A stretch of 64,000 nt of DNA from Macrophomina tecta (GCA_024180945.1 JAKSGN010000036.1:2170001-2234000), one strand, 5' to 3'; counted from the stretch's first letter, positions 1 to 12,109 are shown. Numbers and translations: made by a program. The notes: generated from the sequence alone by a model not told the origin.

Positions 1-2775
1 CCTATACGGTTCGATGGGAAAACATCCAAGGGAGAACCAGTGGACCAGGGGAAGGACTTTGCAGAGAAGGACTTCAGTTGGCCTCGATTTTTCCAGGTGC
101 CAACTGAGTATCAGGTAGGAGCCTCTTGGTCACTGAGTCAATATAGATACTAAAACAGGAGCAGAACCGTTGATTTCTCTATTGAAAAGAGAGAGGTTTG
201 TCTGTATCACACCTGAGCTAGGACACTGGCTTACTTTGGGTGGGCTTATTTGCCAGAATCAAGCGAGCTCGAAACAAATCTTGGTTCAGCCTGTTTTCTA
301 GCGGGAGGTCGATGAGTGTTCTTAAGTACAATTACTGCTCGCTTCTAATTATCCATTCCACTGACGTTGCTTATAGAAATAGTGCTCTAACCTTTTATCC
401 CCTTTTACATTTAGCATTTGTTCGTGATCTCCTAACCTAATCTGACGTGCATCTCGCATAAAGCACATCCCGTGCCATTCAGGCCCCGTCTAAAATTTCC
501 GCTTCTGAGTTCCCCCCCACGTAATATGTTGATGGCTCCTAGATATCGTGGCTATTTGGCGAACTGCATGTCTCATAACCTCGGTTACCCCGCAAACCTC
601 CAGCTGAACTCGAAGTTAGCGCCTGTAGTTGTATAGGAACGAAATCCAGCGTGTGGCGTCACTCTTCGTTTTGTTCATCCTCAATGGGTTCGGTGTCCCT
701 GGCCCAGCTAAGAAGTGCACGCTTTCTTCTCTTCCTATTTGTTTTCTTGCCGGCCTTCTAGACTATCTGATCTTGCTTTTTGTGCTTGAAGATGCTCGTC
801 GGCACCCTTTAGCTATCCGCATACGTGACAGTTAATCCCCCCGGGCGATGTTCTATCTCGCACTCGAGCATGGATGGTATATAGCGGCTAGAACAGTCCA
901 CCGTCTTTATACATAAAACTTGCAGTTTCATCTCTTAAGAGATTCCTAAGCAGCCTTTTACATCTACAATTCTACGGTGATTTGGCCAACATCCCCAATC
1001 CGATCTCAGAGATGGGGACCCTCCTCCCCCACGCTAATAAAAAGCAACATAGCGTGTTTACGTAATTGCCCGTCAGATATGGCTTGCCTCACGGCTGCTC
1101 GTATATCTTGGTAGACCGAACTTTCGTGACGTTGTTTACAAGCTCGTCAGCTCGCCAGTTATGTCAATCAGTGCGGGGTCCCTCACCGCGCTACCTGTTC
1201 TCTGGCTTTTGCTATGACTGATAAGGCTGCCCGTGAGGTGGGGACTTTGGAAGCGCCATGCAAGCCACGCCTGCCGTCCCGCTTGCATTCCATCTCATCT
1301 GACCGCTCGGCTCAGCCAGCGCTACCCAATCACTTGGCATTGCCGCGCTGGTTCCCGCTGCTGCTGGTCACGCACGCCTACATATCTATTTTCAGCTAAA
1401 ATTCCTGCTTGGGGGCACATCGTGCTGCTTTCTGGGCCGGTCGATACTAAATGCAGGACGTGCTGCCTATCGCAACTCACGGTGCAGGCGCGCATTTGGT
1501 CCGCAGTCTATAGCACCTGGGTTGTCTTCCTTGCAACGGGTTTGTTTGCCTAATTTGCTTTTCGTTCTGCGAATTATTACCACCGCTACAGACGTCTTCA
1601 AGGCTACAACAAATGCACCAAATCGGGTATACGATTTCTTTCCCACAGAACTTGTAATGATCATAGGATTTTAATTGCGCAAGGCTGTCTACGTCAAGCT
1701 ATTTTCCGGATGCTTGAAAAGCGACATCATCGCTACCATTAGTTCCAAGAATATATTATGCAACTGCTATAAAGCTTGCCCTGGTGTCTTAGCGCTATAT
1801 TAACACTATAAGGCCGGTAGGATACGCGCACGGCCGCTAAAGGTGCGTATTTCCGAAGCCGCGCTGCCAGGCGCGGTTCTTTTTGTGAGCCCAAAAATCG
1901 TGGCCAATTGTGTTTTCTGTTGTACGGTCTGACAGATCGCTTTCAGAGACTACTGTCCGATTGACTTACCACTCAACCGCCCGTTTAGGTCGAAGGAGAA
2001 TCTCTCACGTTCTGCCGGACTGGTTTTGAGGAGAACTCAGGGCTTATAAGCATCGCCACTGCATTTACTCACCTCCGACTCGTCCACGCCAACGGGGACA
2101 GATGGACTCGCTACAATCGAGTGACCTGAGGCGGACGGGGACTATGACAAGTCCGAGCCGCATATCACTCCACAGCTCGGGCTATCTTGGGAGCAGAAAG
2201 CTGCGGGAGTTAAAGCTGGCAACGATGCACGAAGACGAGACGGTGCTGAGGACGAGGATCCTGATCTTTTGTAACGTCCAGCAGACACAGGCAGAACCAA
2301 CCTCCTCCGTAATCTATTCGGGCATCCCCTCTAGCGACTTGAACGACGAAATCCGCCGCTTCGCCGCTCTATGGAAACTCCAGAGAAAGACCTTGGATGA
2401 GCTACCCCCTTTGGGGATCACCGAAGGTGGCGGTGCCCGCGGCCCTGGACGCTGTCTGGTAGCTCAACTATTGCATCCACTCGGTGCCCGAGCTGGGTCT
2501 CTTGCTTAGAAGTTTCTGTCGCTCCAGGTCAGCAAAATGCTCACGCAGCGCTATCCCTACTGAGGTATACTAACTTTACTTCGTTAGCGCGCATATTCTA
2601 ATTTGAATACTATAAGCGAAAGAGTTCTTTATCATTGGATTCTAAAATAAGGTTGTACACTTGGTATAGACGTAGAGAACGGGAGTAGACTTTACAGATA
2701 GCGATACACTTAGACTTACGAAAGTAACGATTCTAACAAGAAACAAAAGAAACCTAAAGGACGGTACACTACCCT
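1..2775. other. Gene-poor flank left of the NRPS
   Basis: I find no supportable gene here. Open frames are short and most lack an ATG. The longest with an ATG is 2102-2509 (+), 135 codons. It shows no recognisable motif, signal peptide or membrane segment, and no splice partners that would extend it. Base composition is mixed, with some AT-rich patches (for example 1730-1810 and 2560-2770), but without the near-total loss of TG and CA seen in the retrotransposon block. The last 200 bp probably hold the 3' untranslated region of the NRPS. Confidence 0.5.
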
Positions 2776-5700
2776 TTAAAGCTCCATCAACAGCCTCTCC
2801 CCATCCTCACCCTGCTCTGCAAAAATCTCCACCAGCTCACTAATCTCCGCGGCGATGCCTGTCGCCCTCTCCTCCGTAAAAATGTCTTCATCGTACATGA
2901 CCACCAACCGATGGGCGTCCCCCAGCGCTTTGGCAACCTCGACCACCAATCCATATGGCTGGAACATCCTCACCCGACTCTTCGCCATGACCAGCCATCT
3001 TCCATCGTCTCCTGCCCCCTGAGCCGCCGGCTCAAATGGCTGAAACAAAAACAGCGTCCTATTCCCGACCTCCTTCCTCTCCAGCCCTGCAGCGCCGTAA
3101 ATCTCGTCTAGCCCGACATTACCGTGCTCAGTAATACTCCAGAACGCGTCCTGCGTGCGCTGCAGGTACGCACGCAGCGATTCGCCGCCCTCGACCGTCG
3201 CGCGCACTGGCAGGAAGTTGGCGACAGTCCCGTTGATGGTCTGCGGGTCGCCCCACGCGGCGGGCAGGTCCGAAACGTTGCGTCCGGACAGCAGGTAATC
3301 GAAAGAGACAACGGAAGTGCCGGTGGAGGAGGCGCGTGCTAGCCACAGTTGGAAGGCGGCTTGGAAGATGATCGCTGGGGTAACCCCGCTGGAACGAGCA
3401 AGGCGGTCGAGCGAGGTGGTGATTGGCAGGCGCACGGAAGCGGTGATCTTGGGGACGTGGGTGGGGGAGGGAAGAGGTGGGTAGGGGGTTGTGGCCGGGG
3501 TGCGGGCGAAGGCAGATGCCCAGTAGGCAAGGGAGGTAGCTTTGTCGGATTGGTAGATGTGCAGCGCGAAGTCCTTGAAAGGGACATGGGCGGGGATGGT
3601 TGGACTGTTGGATAAGATGGCGGTGAAGTGGTCGTCGAAGATGCGGAGGAGCGTGCCGTCGTAGACGGCGTGGTTGAGTTTGATGGCCAGGTCGAATGAC
3701 TGGTCTGGATAGCGCAGGATGGCGTACTTGATGAATGGTCTGCCAAAGGCGAAACGCTCGTTCCAGAAGGCCTCGATGATCTCGTTTGCTTGCGCATCAT
3801 TCGAGACTTCAGCAAAGGTGACGTCCAGATGAGTGGACTTTAGCACCACGCCCACCCAATCCGAGTCCGCAACCTGGAGCCACGAAGTGCGGAGGATGTC
3901 ATTGATTTCAGCAAGCCTCTTGGTAGCGTCCAGCCACTTTTGCGGATCCGTTGTGGGTGGCATCCGGCGAACCGCCATCAAAGCCCACATCTGCTCCTCG
4001 CGGTGTCCCTGGCTGACAAACTCGGCCTGGCCTGGAGGGCAAGGGTAAACTGGCGAAGTTAGGACCTCAGCACTACGTATAGAAAGCAAAAGACTCACTG
4101 TATTCGACATCCTCCTCCATGCTTAAGCCGGCAGACTTCACCGCATCCTTGGCGACCTCCGGCACGACAAACTCGCGCTTCGGCCTGGATTCGTCGACAA
4201 CGCTGGCCTGCAGCTTTGCTGCCATCTCAGCCAGCTCCGAGAAGCGCAGGATGTTGTTCACGCTTAGGATATAGCCAGCCTTCCTAGCCATGCTCGACAG
4301 GCTGATAGCGGAGACGGAGTCTCCACCGAGGGCCAGGAAATTAGCTTCCCTGCCGATCTCAGCGGCCGGGAGCTGGAATATCTCCGCCCACATCGACTCG
4401 AGGAGAGCCTCCTGTTCAGTTTGGACCGGCACGATCTTGTGCTGCTCGCCTGGCCCAGAGAGTGCGTAATGGCTGACGACGAGCGGGTCCATCTCCTCGG
4501 CGATGCGCTTGAGGGCCTTGCGGTCGATCTTGCGCGAGGGCAGCTTGGGGAACTCGCCCATGGGCAGAACGAACTTAGGCACCATGTACGGCGTTAGGCC
4601 GGTGAGTTTGTCCCTGAAATCCTGGAAGTCATCAACGTGGTCGGCCGCTGGCTGGATCTCGACGGCACCGGTAGACTCGAAGATGCAGAAGGCGACCAGC
4701 TGCGGCTTGTTGTTGATGGTCGCCAGGATGACAGCACCATTCTGGACGATGCCTGTCCGTAGCACCGCAGCCTCTACCTCACCAAGCTCAATGCGGTGGC
4801 CGTGGATCTTGATTTGGTTGTCCTTGCGTCCGAGGCACTCGATCTCGCCACCGGGGAGCCAGCGGGCGAGATCACCAGTTCTGTAGAGCTTGTCCACTGC
4901 ACGACATGTCAGCAACACGTTTTCCCAGCACCCCATCATTTCCCATACCTTTAAGCGCCTCGCTCGAGACGAAACAGGTCTTGGTAAGTTCATCCCTATT
5001 GTTATATCCATCACTGACCTGCGGCCCGGCCACGCACAACTCCCCCACTGCGCCATACGGCACGAGCCCATATCCCTCCGGCTCCACAATGAAGGCCATC
5101 ACGGTCGGGAACGGCGCGCCGATATTTGCCACCCTCCCGCCGAGCTGCACGTCTTTCGTCGTCACCACCATGCTGGTCTCAGTCGGACCGTACACGTTCA
5201 GCACCGTCCTCCCTGCGCCCTTCCACGCGCTGACCACATCCGCACTGAGCGGCTCGCCGCCCACAATCAGCGTCTCGAACCCTGGCACTTCCTCAGGGCG
5301 CAGCAGTTTCGCAACGGTCGGCGTCAGGATGGCCTGCCGCGCGTCCATCGCGTTGATGGCGCCCGCGAGGTCCGATAGCAGGCGCTCCGTAGGCGCCATG
5401 CAGAGGGTGCCGCCTGTCGAGAGCGTGTTGAAGAAGTCTTGCACCGAGGCGTCGAAGACGTAGTTTGCGAACTGCAGCGTGCGCCACTCGCCTGTGTTGC
5501 GGCCCTCGGCGACTTCCATGCTCCGGACAGCGGCGGCGGCGGCGCGGTGGGGGAGTTGAACGCCTTTGGGCTGGCCAGTGCTGCCGGAGGTGTAGATGAG
5601 GTACGCGAGCGAGGTGGGCGGGATAGAGAGGGATGGGGTCGTGGTAGGGAGGGTCGAAAGGTGCGTGCGGATGTCGTCGAGGATGACTATGGCGGAGAGG

Positions 5701-8700
5701 TTGTGGGGCGTGTTGTTGATGGCGCTGGCGTGGGCGCGGTGTGCGATTAGGATTTTGGCGGAAACATCATTGGTGATGAAGAGGTTGCGCTCGACCGGGT
5801 TTTCGGGGGACAGTGGCACGTATGCTGCGCCAGCCTTCATAACGGCGAGGAGAGCCACGACGGTGTCGACGGACTTGTCGAGCAAGAGTGGGATGCGGTC
5901 GCCGATCTGCGTGCCCTGGGCGACGAGGTGGTGGGCGAGCTGGTTGGCGCGGGCATTCAGGGCGCTGTAGCTGACCTGCTCCTCGCCGTTCCAGTCGATG
6001 GCGATGGCTTTGGGCGCTTCGGCCGCGTACTGCTCGAAGCGGGCGTGCAGGAGTTCTGGCTCTGGTACATACAGGCTCTCCCGGTTGGAGAGGGTATGGT
6101 TGAGGAAGTCTGCTTCAGCCTTGCTGAGCACGCTAGTCCCCGCCACGCTCTGAGAGGGCTTCTCTAGGATGGCAAAGAGGGTTTCGATGAACGATTCCAT
6201 CAGGTACTGCAGCCGGCGCTCTTCCATGGGGCCGGAGATGCGGAACGCTGTTTCAGAGCTCCCTTCCTCGACCTCCATCGTGACCCAGTGCAAGCCCCAC
6301 TGAGGGCGCGGTCCGTAACGCTTGAACACACTAGCCGTAGCATCATCATCCTTCGGGCTAACAAGAATGTTCAGGAAAGTATCCACCGTATCCTGCGGCA
6401 TCTTGGCCGCGGCGAAGGCATTCCGCATGCCGAACTGACCGTGTGCACCAAGCGCGAGCAACCGGGTGCCTACCGTCATGGCGAGCTCACCGAGCGTCTG
6501 CTCCGGATCTAGCAGGATCCTTTGCGGCACGATGGTCAACGTCGGGCCATCCAGGCTGTCCACTCCGGAGACGGGGAGATCACGGCCGGAAAGAGAGGAC
6601 ATGAATGTCACGTCTTGGCTGTTCAGATGCTTACTGAGCACCAGCGACCAAGCAGCGTACATTCCTGCGCCTGTGGTGAAGCCGAGTTTTCGGGTGTGGT
6701 CTTGGAGGCTGCCAGGCAAAGTCTTGTGCAGTTTCTGCAACTCGTTGACGGGTGAATGGTTGAGCAGGGTGGGCTCGGCGCCCTTCAAATACTCCCTCCA
6801 CCAGCGGCGATGGGCGGTAGTGTCCTGCTTAGCGAGGTAGCCCACAAATCGCTTGAAAGGCGCTCTTAGGGGAATATCTCTTCCAAGATATGCGGCCGCA
6901 ACGTCCTGGTAGAGAAATCTGTGCGACCAGAAGTCAAACAGCGAGTGGTGCATGGTCACCACCAGGATCGAGTTCGAGAGGACAGCCAAGCGGAATAGCG
7001 GACCGTCCATTGAGAACCGGTTGGCCCAGTCATGCTTCAGGTACTGGTCAAGGCTGAGCCCCGTCTCGATCCAAGGAAGGGACATGTCGTTACGGACAAC
7101 CTGAATGATGCTCCGGCCGTTGGGTACGAATGAGGTGCGAAGAATCTCGCGCCTCTACAAAACAGCCTGGAAGCTTTTCCTCAACTTGCTAATATCGAGG
7201 CCGCTAACGTCCCAGACTCGCTGGTAGGAGTGCCTGTCCTCGTCCATGGTAAGTGAGGGCAGCATGTCCGATTGGAGAGGCGTTGCGGGATAAGCATCCT
7301 CCACGCCCACCTCAGCCCGCAGTGCTTCCTTCATTTTGGCGTCCGCAATCAGCTCCAGCGGTTCCGGATCCTCCACAAGGCCATCTGGAAGACGGGCGTA
7401 CGTCGAAGCAGCTTCCTCAAGTGTGACATCGCTGAGAAGGCTGGCCATATCCGCCTCAAACCCGGCCTTCCTCAGCTCAGCAATAGCCCTGATCGCCTGG
7501 ATCGAGCTACCGCCGAGCGTGAGGAACGAGTGCTCACGACCGATTGAGTTCAGCCCCAATCCCAGGACCTTTGCCCACACCTTCGCGATTGCGAGCTCCG
7601 TCTCGTCCGCGAGGGCGCCGACGTCCGCACCGGCCGACATGAGTGCGAGGAGCCCCTCGACGCCTAGACTCTCCGCCTTAGCCTTGAACCCGCGAACGTC
7701 TGTCTTGCCATTGATATTGGTCGGGATCTCTGCCAGTGGCACCCAGAAGCTGGGCACCATGTACGCGGGCAAGAAGCGCTCCGCATGCGCCCTCACGGCC
7801 CGCAAGGACTCACGCCAATCACTACCCTCCTCCAGCACCAGCCCCGCCACCAACACCGTGCGGTCTGCGATGTCAGCGGCTGCGGTGATGGATGCAGCGA
7901 CTGCCTCGTGGGCAGCGAGCACACGGTCGACCTCCGCCGGCTCGACCTTCTGGCCGTTGATCTTGGCCTGGAAGTCAATGCGGCCAAAGATCTCGAACGC
8001 GCCATCGTGATGCATCTTCGCCGCATCGCCGGTGCGGTACAGCTTCCCCTTGCCGAAAGGATTGTCGACAAACGCCCGCGCCGTGCGCTCGAACTCGTTC
8101 AAGTACCCGCTGCCCAGCTGCGGACCGGCCAGGCACAGCTCGCCGATGACGCCTCGCGGCGCAAGCGCCGTCGAGCCGGGCACCAACACGAACGCGCTCG
8201 TCGTGTCGGCCGGCCGCCCGATCACCCGCGGGTTGCTGTCGCTGCTCAGCCGCGTGCCAAAGTTCAGCTGCGTGCATTCGGACAGGCCGTACGTGTTGCG
8301 TAGCTCGACGTGCACTGCCCACTGCGCGACTAGAGCTTGCGGGATCCGCTCGCCGACCAGCGTGACCTGCTTGAGCTGCGGGACATCGTCCGGGTGGAGG
8401 AGCGAGAGGGCGGAGGGCGTGATGCCGAGCGCATCGACGTGGAGGTCGTTGAGTATGCGGGCAAGAGAGGTCTCGAGCGTGCGTTTCTGCACGACAATGA
8501 GCGTTCCGCCATGCACAAGCGTGGAAAGCATGGTGCGCTGCGCGGCGGAGAAGGTCGGGTTGTAGAAGAGCAGCCAGCGCTGCTTGCCGTTGAGTGAGTG
8601 GTGCGCCATGCCGTTCGTCGCTGCCCCGTGCGTGAGGACCACACCCTTCGGCTTGCCGGCCGAGCCGCTGGTGTAGACGATGTAGCAGTTGTCTTGCGGG

Positions 8701-10540
8701 CTCAGGGCGAGGTCTAGGTTGGAGGAGTTGGTGGCCTTGGCGGCTTCAAGGCTATGCTCGATCTCGCGGCTGTTTTCGAAGAGCACCGAGTACTTGCGGT
8801 GCGTAAGCACGAGCGACGCCCTGCAGTCCGTCACTATTTGGAGGTTGCGGTCCTTGGGCCCTTCTGGGTCCAGGATGGTGTATGCGGCGCCTGACTTGAG
8901 GACCGCCAGAAGAGAAACGATGAGGTCGATGGAACGGTCCATGCAGACAGGAACGATGTCCCCTTTTTTCAATTGCAGAGATCGGGCAACGCCATTGGCT
9001 AGGTTGTTCAGCTCAGCAAAGGTCAAAGTATTGCCAGATTCGTCTTCAACAGCGTTGCGGTCTGGATGCTCAAGCACCGCATCTTCGAACAGCTTCGTGA
9101 TGGTGCTGGATCGCTCCTCTCTTTGCGACCGATTCTCCTTCACAATCGCCGTGCGCTCTGCTGGAGAGTCTATCTCGATGCTTCCGACGAGGGTGTGAGG
9201 GAGATAGATCTTATTCAAAGCATTCCGGAGAGCCTCGATGAAGTGCGAAAGAAGAACCTCGGCTTCACCAGCCTCGATGCTCGGGGCGTGGCACAGTGTG
9301 AGCTTCAGAGGGCGGGTACCGTTTATGGACAGCGCCAGGGGGAAGCACGTGAGTTGACCAGCAGTTGACGGTGAATTGAGATTTGGAGTGTAGTTAATGA
9401 CGGTCTCCACGGGCACACCGTGAAGGTGGCGCTGGATCTCGTGGTATCCGACATAGCTGTGCTGCGAGGCCATCTGGTGGTAGGCTTGGACGGCGTCTGC
9501 GAGGTCCTGGAACTTGACGTCCCAGGAGACGCTGAGACGGACAGGGTAGGTCTGGTCAAGGCAGCCAATGCAGGACTCAGCGCCGAAAAAGCTCATGTCC
9601 CGGCCGATGCTGCCAAAGATGACTTCATCGGAGCCGGTGTGGTGTTGGAGGACAAGGGCCCAGAGTGTCTCGAAGAGAACGCGCCGCGAGATGCCATACT
9701 CGAGCTCAACAGTGCTGAGGTTGTAGAGCAGAGAGTCGTTCAATTCTGCCGATATGGCAGACCTCTTGGTGAATTCAAGCTGTCCCTCAGCCGCTTCCAC
9801 CGGCCGCACCGCATTCCTCGGTGTAGCGTTTTTGAGTACCCCAGCCCAGAACGCGTTAGAATCGTCAACGTTTTTGACCTGCGCCAGAAACCGAGCGTAG
9901 GCCCTGAATGGCGTGTGCTCCTGCAGCGGGATGCCGCAGTAGAGCAGGTCGAAGTTAACTTTGATGACACCCAGCGAGGTGCTGTCGACCAGGGCGCGGC
10001 GTACGTGCAAAGAGACGTAATAACCTGTGCCGGGCGCCTCCTCTACCGTGAGGTGGGCGAGGTCGTCATCGGAGCAGTCACTGACTTGGGAGGACGCTGA
10101 TGGAGATGAAGACGTCCTGCGCTCCTTCCACCGTATGTCCGAGACCCGACTGAGGACTCGGTGATAAACCTTCCCAGTCTTTGGTTCAGTGCGCAGCACG
10201 GTCCTCAGGCAGGAGTCTGCGCAGTTCTGTCAGCAACCATGTTGGCGAGCCTGAGCTTTCGAGGTGTCAACTTACGATGATAAGCAATCTGTCTCCACGT
10301 AGCTTTGATCCGCTCGATGGTGGGTCGGGGGTTGGTGGGCAATACAATCCGCACCTTGCACCACTGCGCCTGTTCCATGCTCACGATCTGGGTCTGATAA
10401 GGAGTTGCCAGTATATCATCGTCAATCTCTGCGGAGCCAACGTGCTCAGCCGAGGCAGCAGATGGGTACTGAAGCACCTCCACATGCTCAAACGGGTCGT
10501 CGGAGAGGAAGTCTACGGCACGGTGGTAGAAAAGCGCCAT
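2776..10540 (-). CDS. Dimodular nonribosomal peptide synthetase (C-A-T-C-A-T-C), disrupted by an in-frame stop
   Basis: Exons run 10540-10276, 10216-4949, 4896-4099 and 4049-2776, with introns of 59, 52 and 49 bp, giving 2,535 codons. The ATG at 10540 is chosen because a TATA box lies 70 bp upstream and the frame further upstream has only a GTG. Order of domains: C1 (about residues 37-440), with RRALVDS at 161-167 where HHxxxDG is expected; A1 (about 450-955); T1, Ser about 993; C2 (from 1056), HHSLFDF at 1178-1184; A2 (about 1477-1975), A10 Lys about 1967; T2, LGGDS with Ser about 2038; C3 (2111 to end), NHAVYDG at 2236-2242. There is no thioesterase, so release is presumably by C3. C1 lacks the catalytic His and is probably inactive. 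A1 has Ser where GrsA has Asp235, so an alpha-amino acid is unlikely as its substrate; A2 keeps the Asp. A TAG interrupts C2 at codon 1109, and the frame continues in register beyond it. The product is unknown. Confidence 0.9.
7155..7157 (-). other. In-frame TAG stop inside NRPS condensation domain 2
   Basis: The frame reads FQAVL, then TAG, then RREILRTSF. This is the conserved alpha-helix and ILRT segment of a condensation domain, so coding clearly resumes in the same frame. The only nearby spliceable alternative is a 54-bp GTTAGC...GTAG stretch ending at the TAG. It would delete 17 conserved residues plus the stop, which I consider less likely than a nonsense mutation or a sequencing error. 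Confidence 0.85.
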
Positions 10541-10610
10541 TGTGACGGATGGGATCGCGATGAAGGCAACGAAATGCTTGCTGTTGAGATGTGGCAATGG
10601 AGTCTTCACT

Positions 10611-10618
10611 TATTTATA
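10611..10618 (-). promoter_or_regulatory. TATA box of the NRPS gene
   Basis: TATAAATA on the minus strand, 70 bp upstream of the ATG at 10540. Transcription would start at about 10580-10585, which excludes the in-frame GTG at 10609 as a start. Only 164 bp separate this box from the edge of the retrotransposon. Confidence 0.6.
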
Positions 10619-10777
10619 CGTCCCGGCTGCCCTCGACTTCTTGCCTCCGGACGCTGCCTCAATTGCCTCTGCACACAGCGTACTGACTCTGCGTCGACTC
10701 TACTCTGACATGGGTGAAAACGAATCAAAAATGCTCCCTTAACTCATTTTCTTGATTTGGATAATCCCACAATAAAC

Positions 10778-10782
10778 ATAGG
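10778..10782. repeat. Target-site duplication ATAGG, left copy (outer element)
   Basis: ATAGG directly precedes the left LTR and recurs at 27011-27015 directly after the right LTR. A perfect 5-bp duplication is the usual length for Ty3/Gypsy integration, and it fixes the element's borders to the base. Confidence 0.9.
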
Positions 10783-11230
10783 TGTAACGAGCGGGCCTCT
10801 GCCTCTAAGGATCCAAACACCAAAGAGGGAGAAAACCTGTCGAGGGGGTTTTCCTTAAGTAGGTACAAGAAGAGGGTAAGAGCAAGTCGAACACGTAATA
10901 AGACTAAGCACTACGTACGAAGGCCGTATTACCAATAGAGTCCAAATTCTATTATTAAAGTTAACCACGAAGGTCAAAGCTATCTAAGAAGTATAGTTTA
11001 TATATAGTAGAAAAGTATATACAATCTAGTAGTTTAGAGGTTTATTCTATCGATCCATTAAACGTCTAAACTAGTAGTTTATAAGTTTAGAGCGCCAAGC
11101 CTTTAAACAGTTAAACTAGGGGTTATATAACCCGTATAGCCCGTACTTAGGGAATTATTCTACGATTATACCTTCGCCCCGCTTATCTTCTTCCCTAACC
11201 TCTTAACCCCGTAAAGGCTGCGCCGTAATA
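10783..11230 (-). repeat. Left LTR (3' LTR) of the outer element
   Basis: 448 bp, aligning without gaps to 26563-27010; the differences I see are transitions. Its outer end still reads TGTAAC and keeps other TG and CA dinucleotides, while its inner end has turned into TATTAC-type sequence. It sits 243 bp upstream of the NRPS start codon. Confidence 0.93.
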
Positions 11231-11244
11231 CTATCCCCCCTTTT
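11231..11244 (-). other. Polypurine tract of the outer element
   Basis: On the minus strand this reads AAAAGGGGGGATAG, immediately before the left LTR. A short CTTCGG/CCGAAG inverted repeat lies just upstream of it (11253-11265). The inner element has the same arrangement, which sets the orientation of both. Confidence 0.75.
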
Positions 11245-11329
11245 AAGAATCTTCGGCCCGAAGATTTCTTTAAGGCGTATATAATTTATTCGCTAGCGTT
11301 TCTTTTCTTTCTTTCGTAGGTTTCCTTCG

Positions 11330-12010
11330 TTATAGCTGGTGTAAAACGTTCCCGTAACGAAATAGCCTATCGCGTAGAACTATCTACCGCGATTAACGCC
11401 TTTACCCTGGTTATACGTGCGTGTTTCGACTATATAGCTAATAGGCGTATCTATAAAATTAGTTCTCGTTCTTCTCGCTATAGGGAGTGTGCCGCTTAAG
11501 GCTATACTATATATAATACTTAAAAGATTTCCGTAGCTACTAGTAAGAGGATACTTCCTTTGCCTTTTTTTTACTAACGGCTTAATAGTAAATCGCTTAC
11601 GTCGCTAATAAGAGCGTATTCGGTCTAAAAAGAAAATTACTTATCGCGACTTCTGGAAAGTATTAGAAGCGCTAGAGAAGTTATAGTCTTATCTTTATAC
11701 TTCTTTCTCAAAGCTAGTACGCCTTTATAAATAGTAGAAGCTTTTAGAGAATCGTAGCTTCTCTATTTTAGATCGCGAGCTTTCCTCGAACAGCGTAGCG
11801 GCTTTAGAGAAGAAAGACCGGCGATTATTAGAGTAGTTAGCGGCTAGAAATCCCGGAGATTCTAAAAATTCTAAAGATTCTCCCTTATTAAAACGGCTAC
11901 GTTACGAGTCGGTAGGTTCTACTACGCCGTAGGCGGCTAAGTCTACCGGCGAGCCTATAGCTAGTACGCGGACTCCGCGTTCTCTTAGATATATAGATTC
12001 TACCCGTTTA
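11330..12010 (+). pseudogene. Antisense coding relic in the 3' internal region of the outer element (Cys-rich plus helical)
   Basis: On the strand opposite to gag-pol, between the probable chromodomain and the polypurine tract, the plus strand has long stop-poor stretches. A basic Cys-containing segment (about 11425-11500) includes NRR, SSRSSR and a surviving CAA tripeptide. It is followed by a helical, charged stretch at about 11640-11840 and a Ser/Pro/Thr-rich tail. Interruptions are mainly TAG and TAA at positions where RIP would convert Trp or Gln codons. The inner element has a counterpart in the same position and polarity. I do not recognise the family, and function is unknown. Confidence 0.4.
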
Positions 12011-12109
12011 TCGTCGTTTCTTATATAGGATATTACGGCTCTCGAGGGTCTTCCGTTATTCTTACTCGAGGACGGCCTCGTTTCCGCAGGAGGTTAGGAT
12101 TCTAATAGT

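Noticed and set aside
2102..2509. 135-codon ATG frame left of the NRPS
   Set aside because: No motif, no splice-compatible neighbours, unremarkable composition. It could be a small gene, but nothing in the sequence supports it.
7155..7208. 54-bp GTTAGC...GTAG intron that would remove the NRPS stop codon
   Set aside because: It would delete a conserved helix of the condensation domain, and no good branch site is visible. It is kept only as an alternative to test by RNA-seq.
10540..10609. Upstream extension of the NRPS to 10609
   Set aside because: The upstream codon is GTG, and it would lie upstream of the transcription start expected from the TATA box at 10611-10618.
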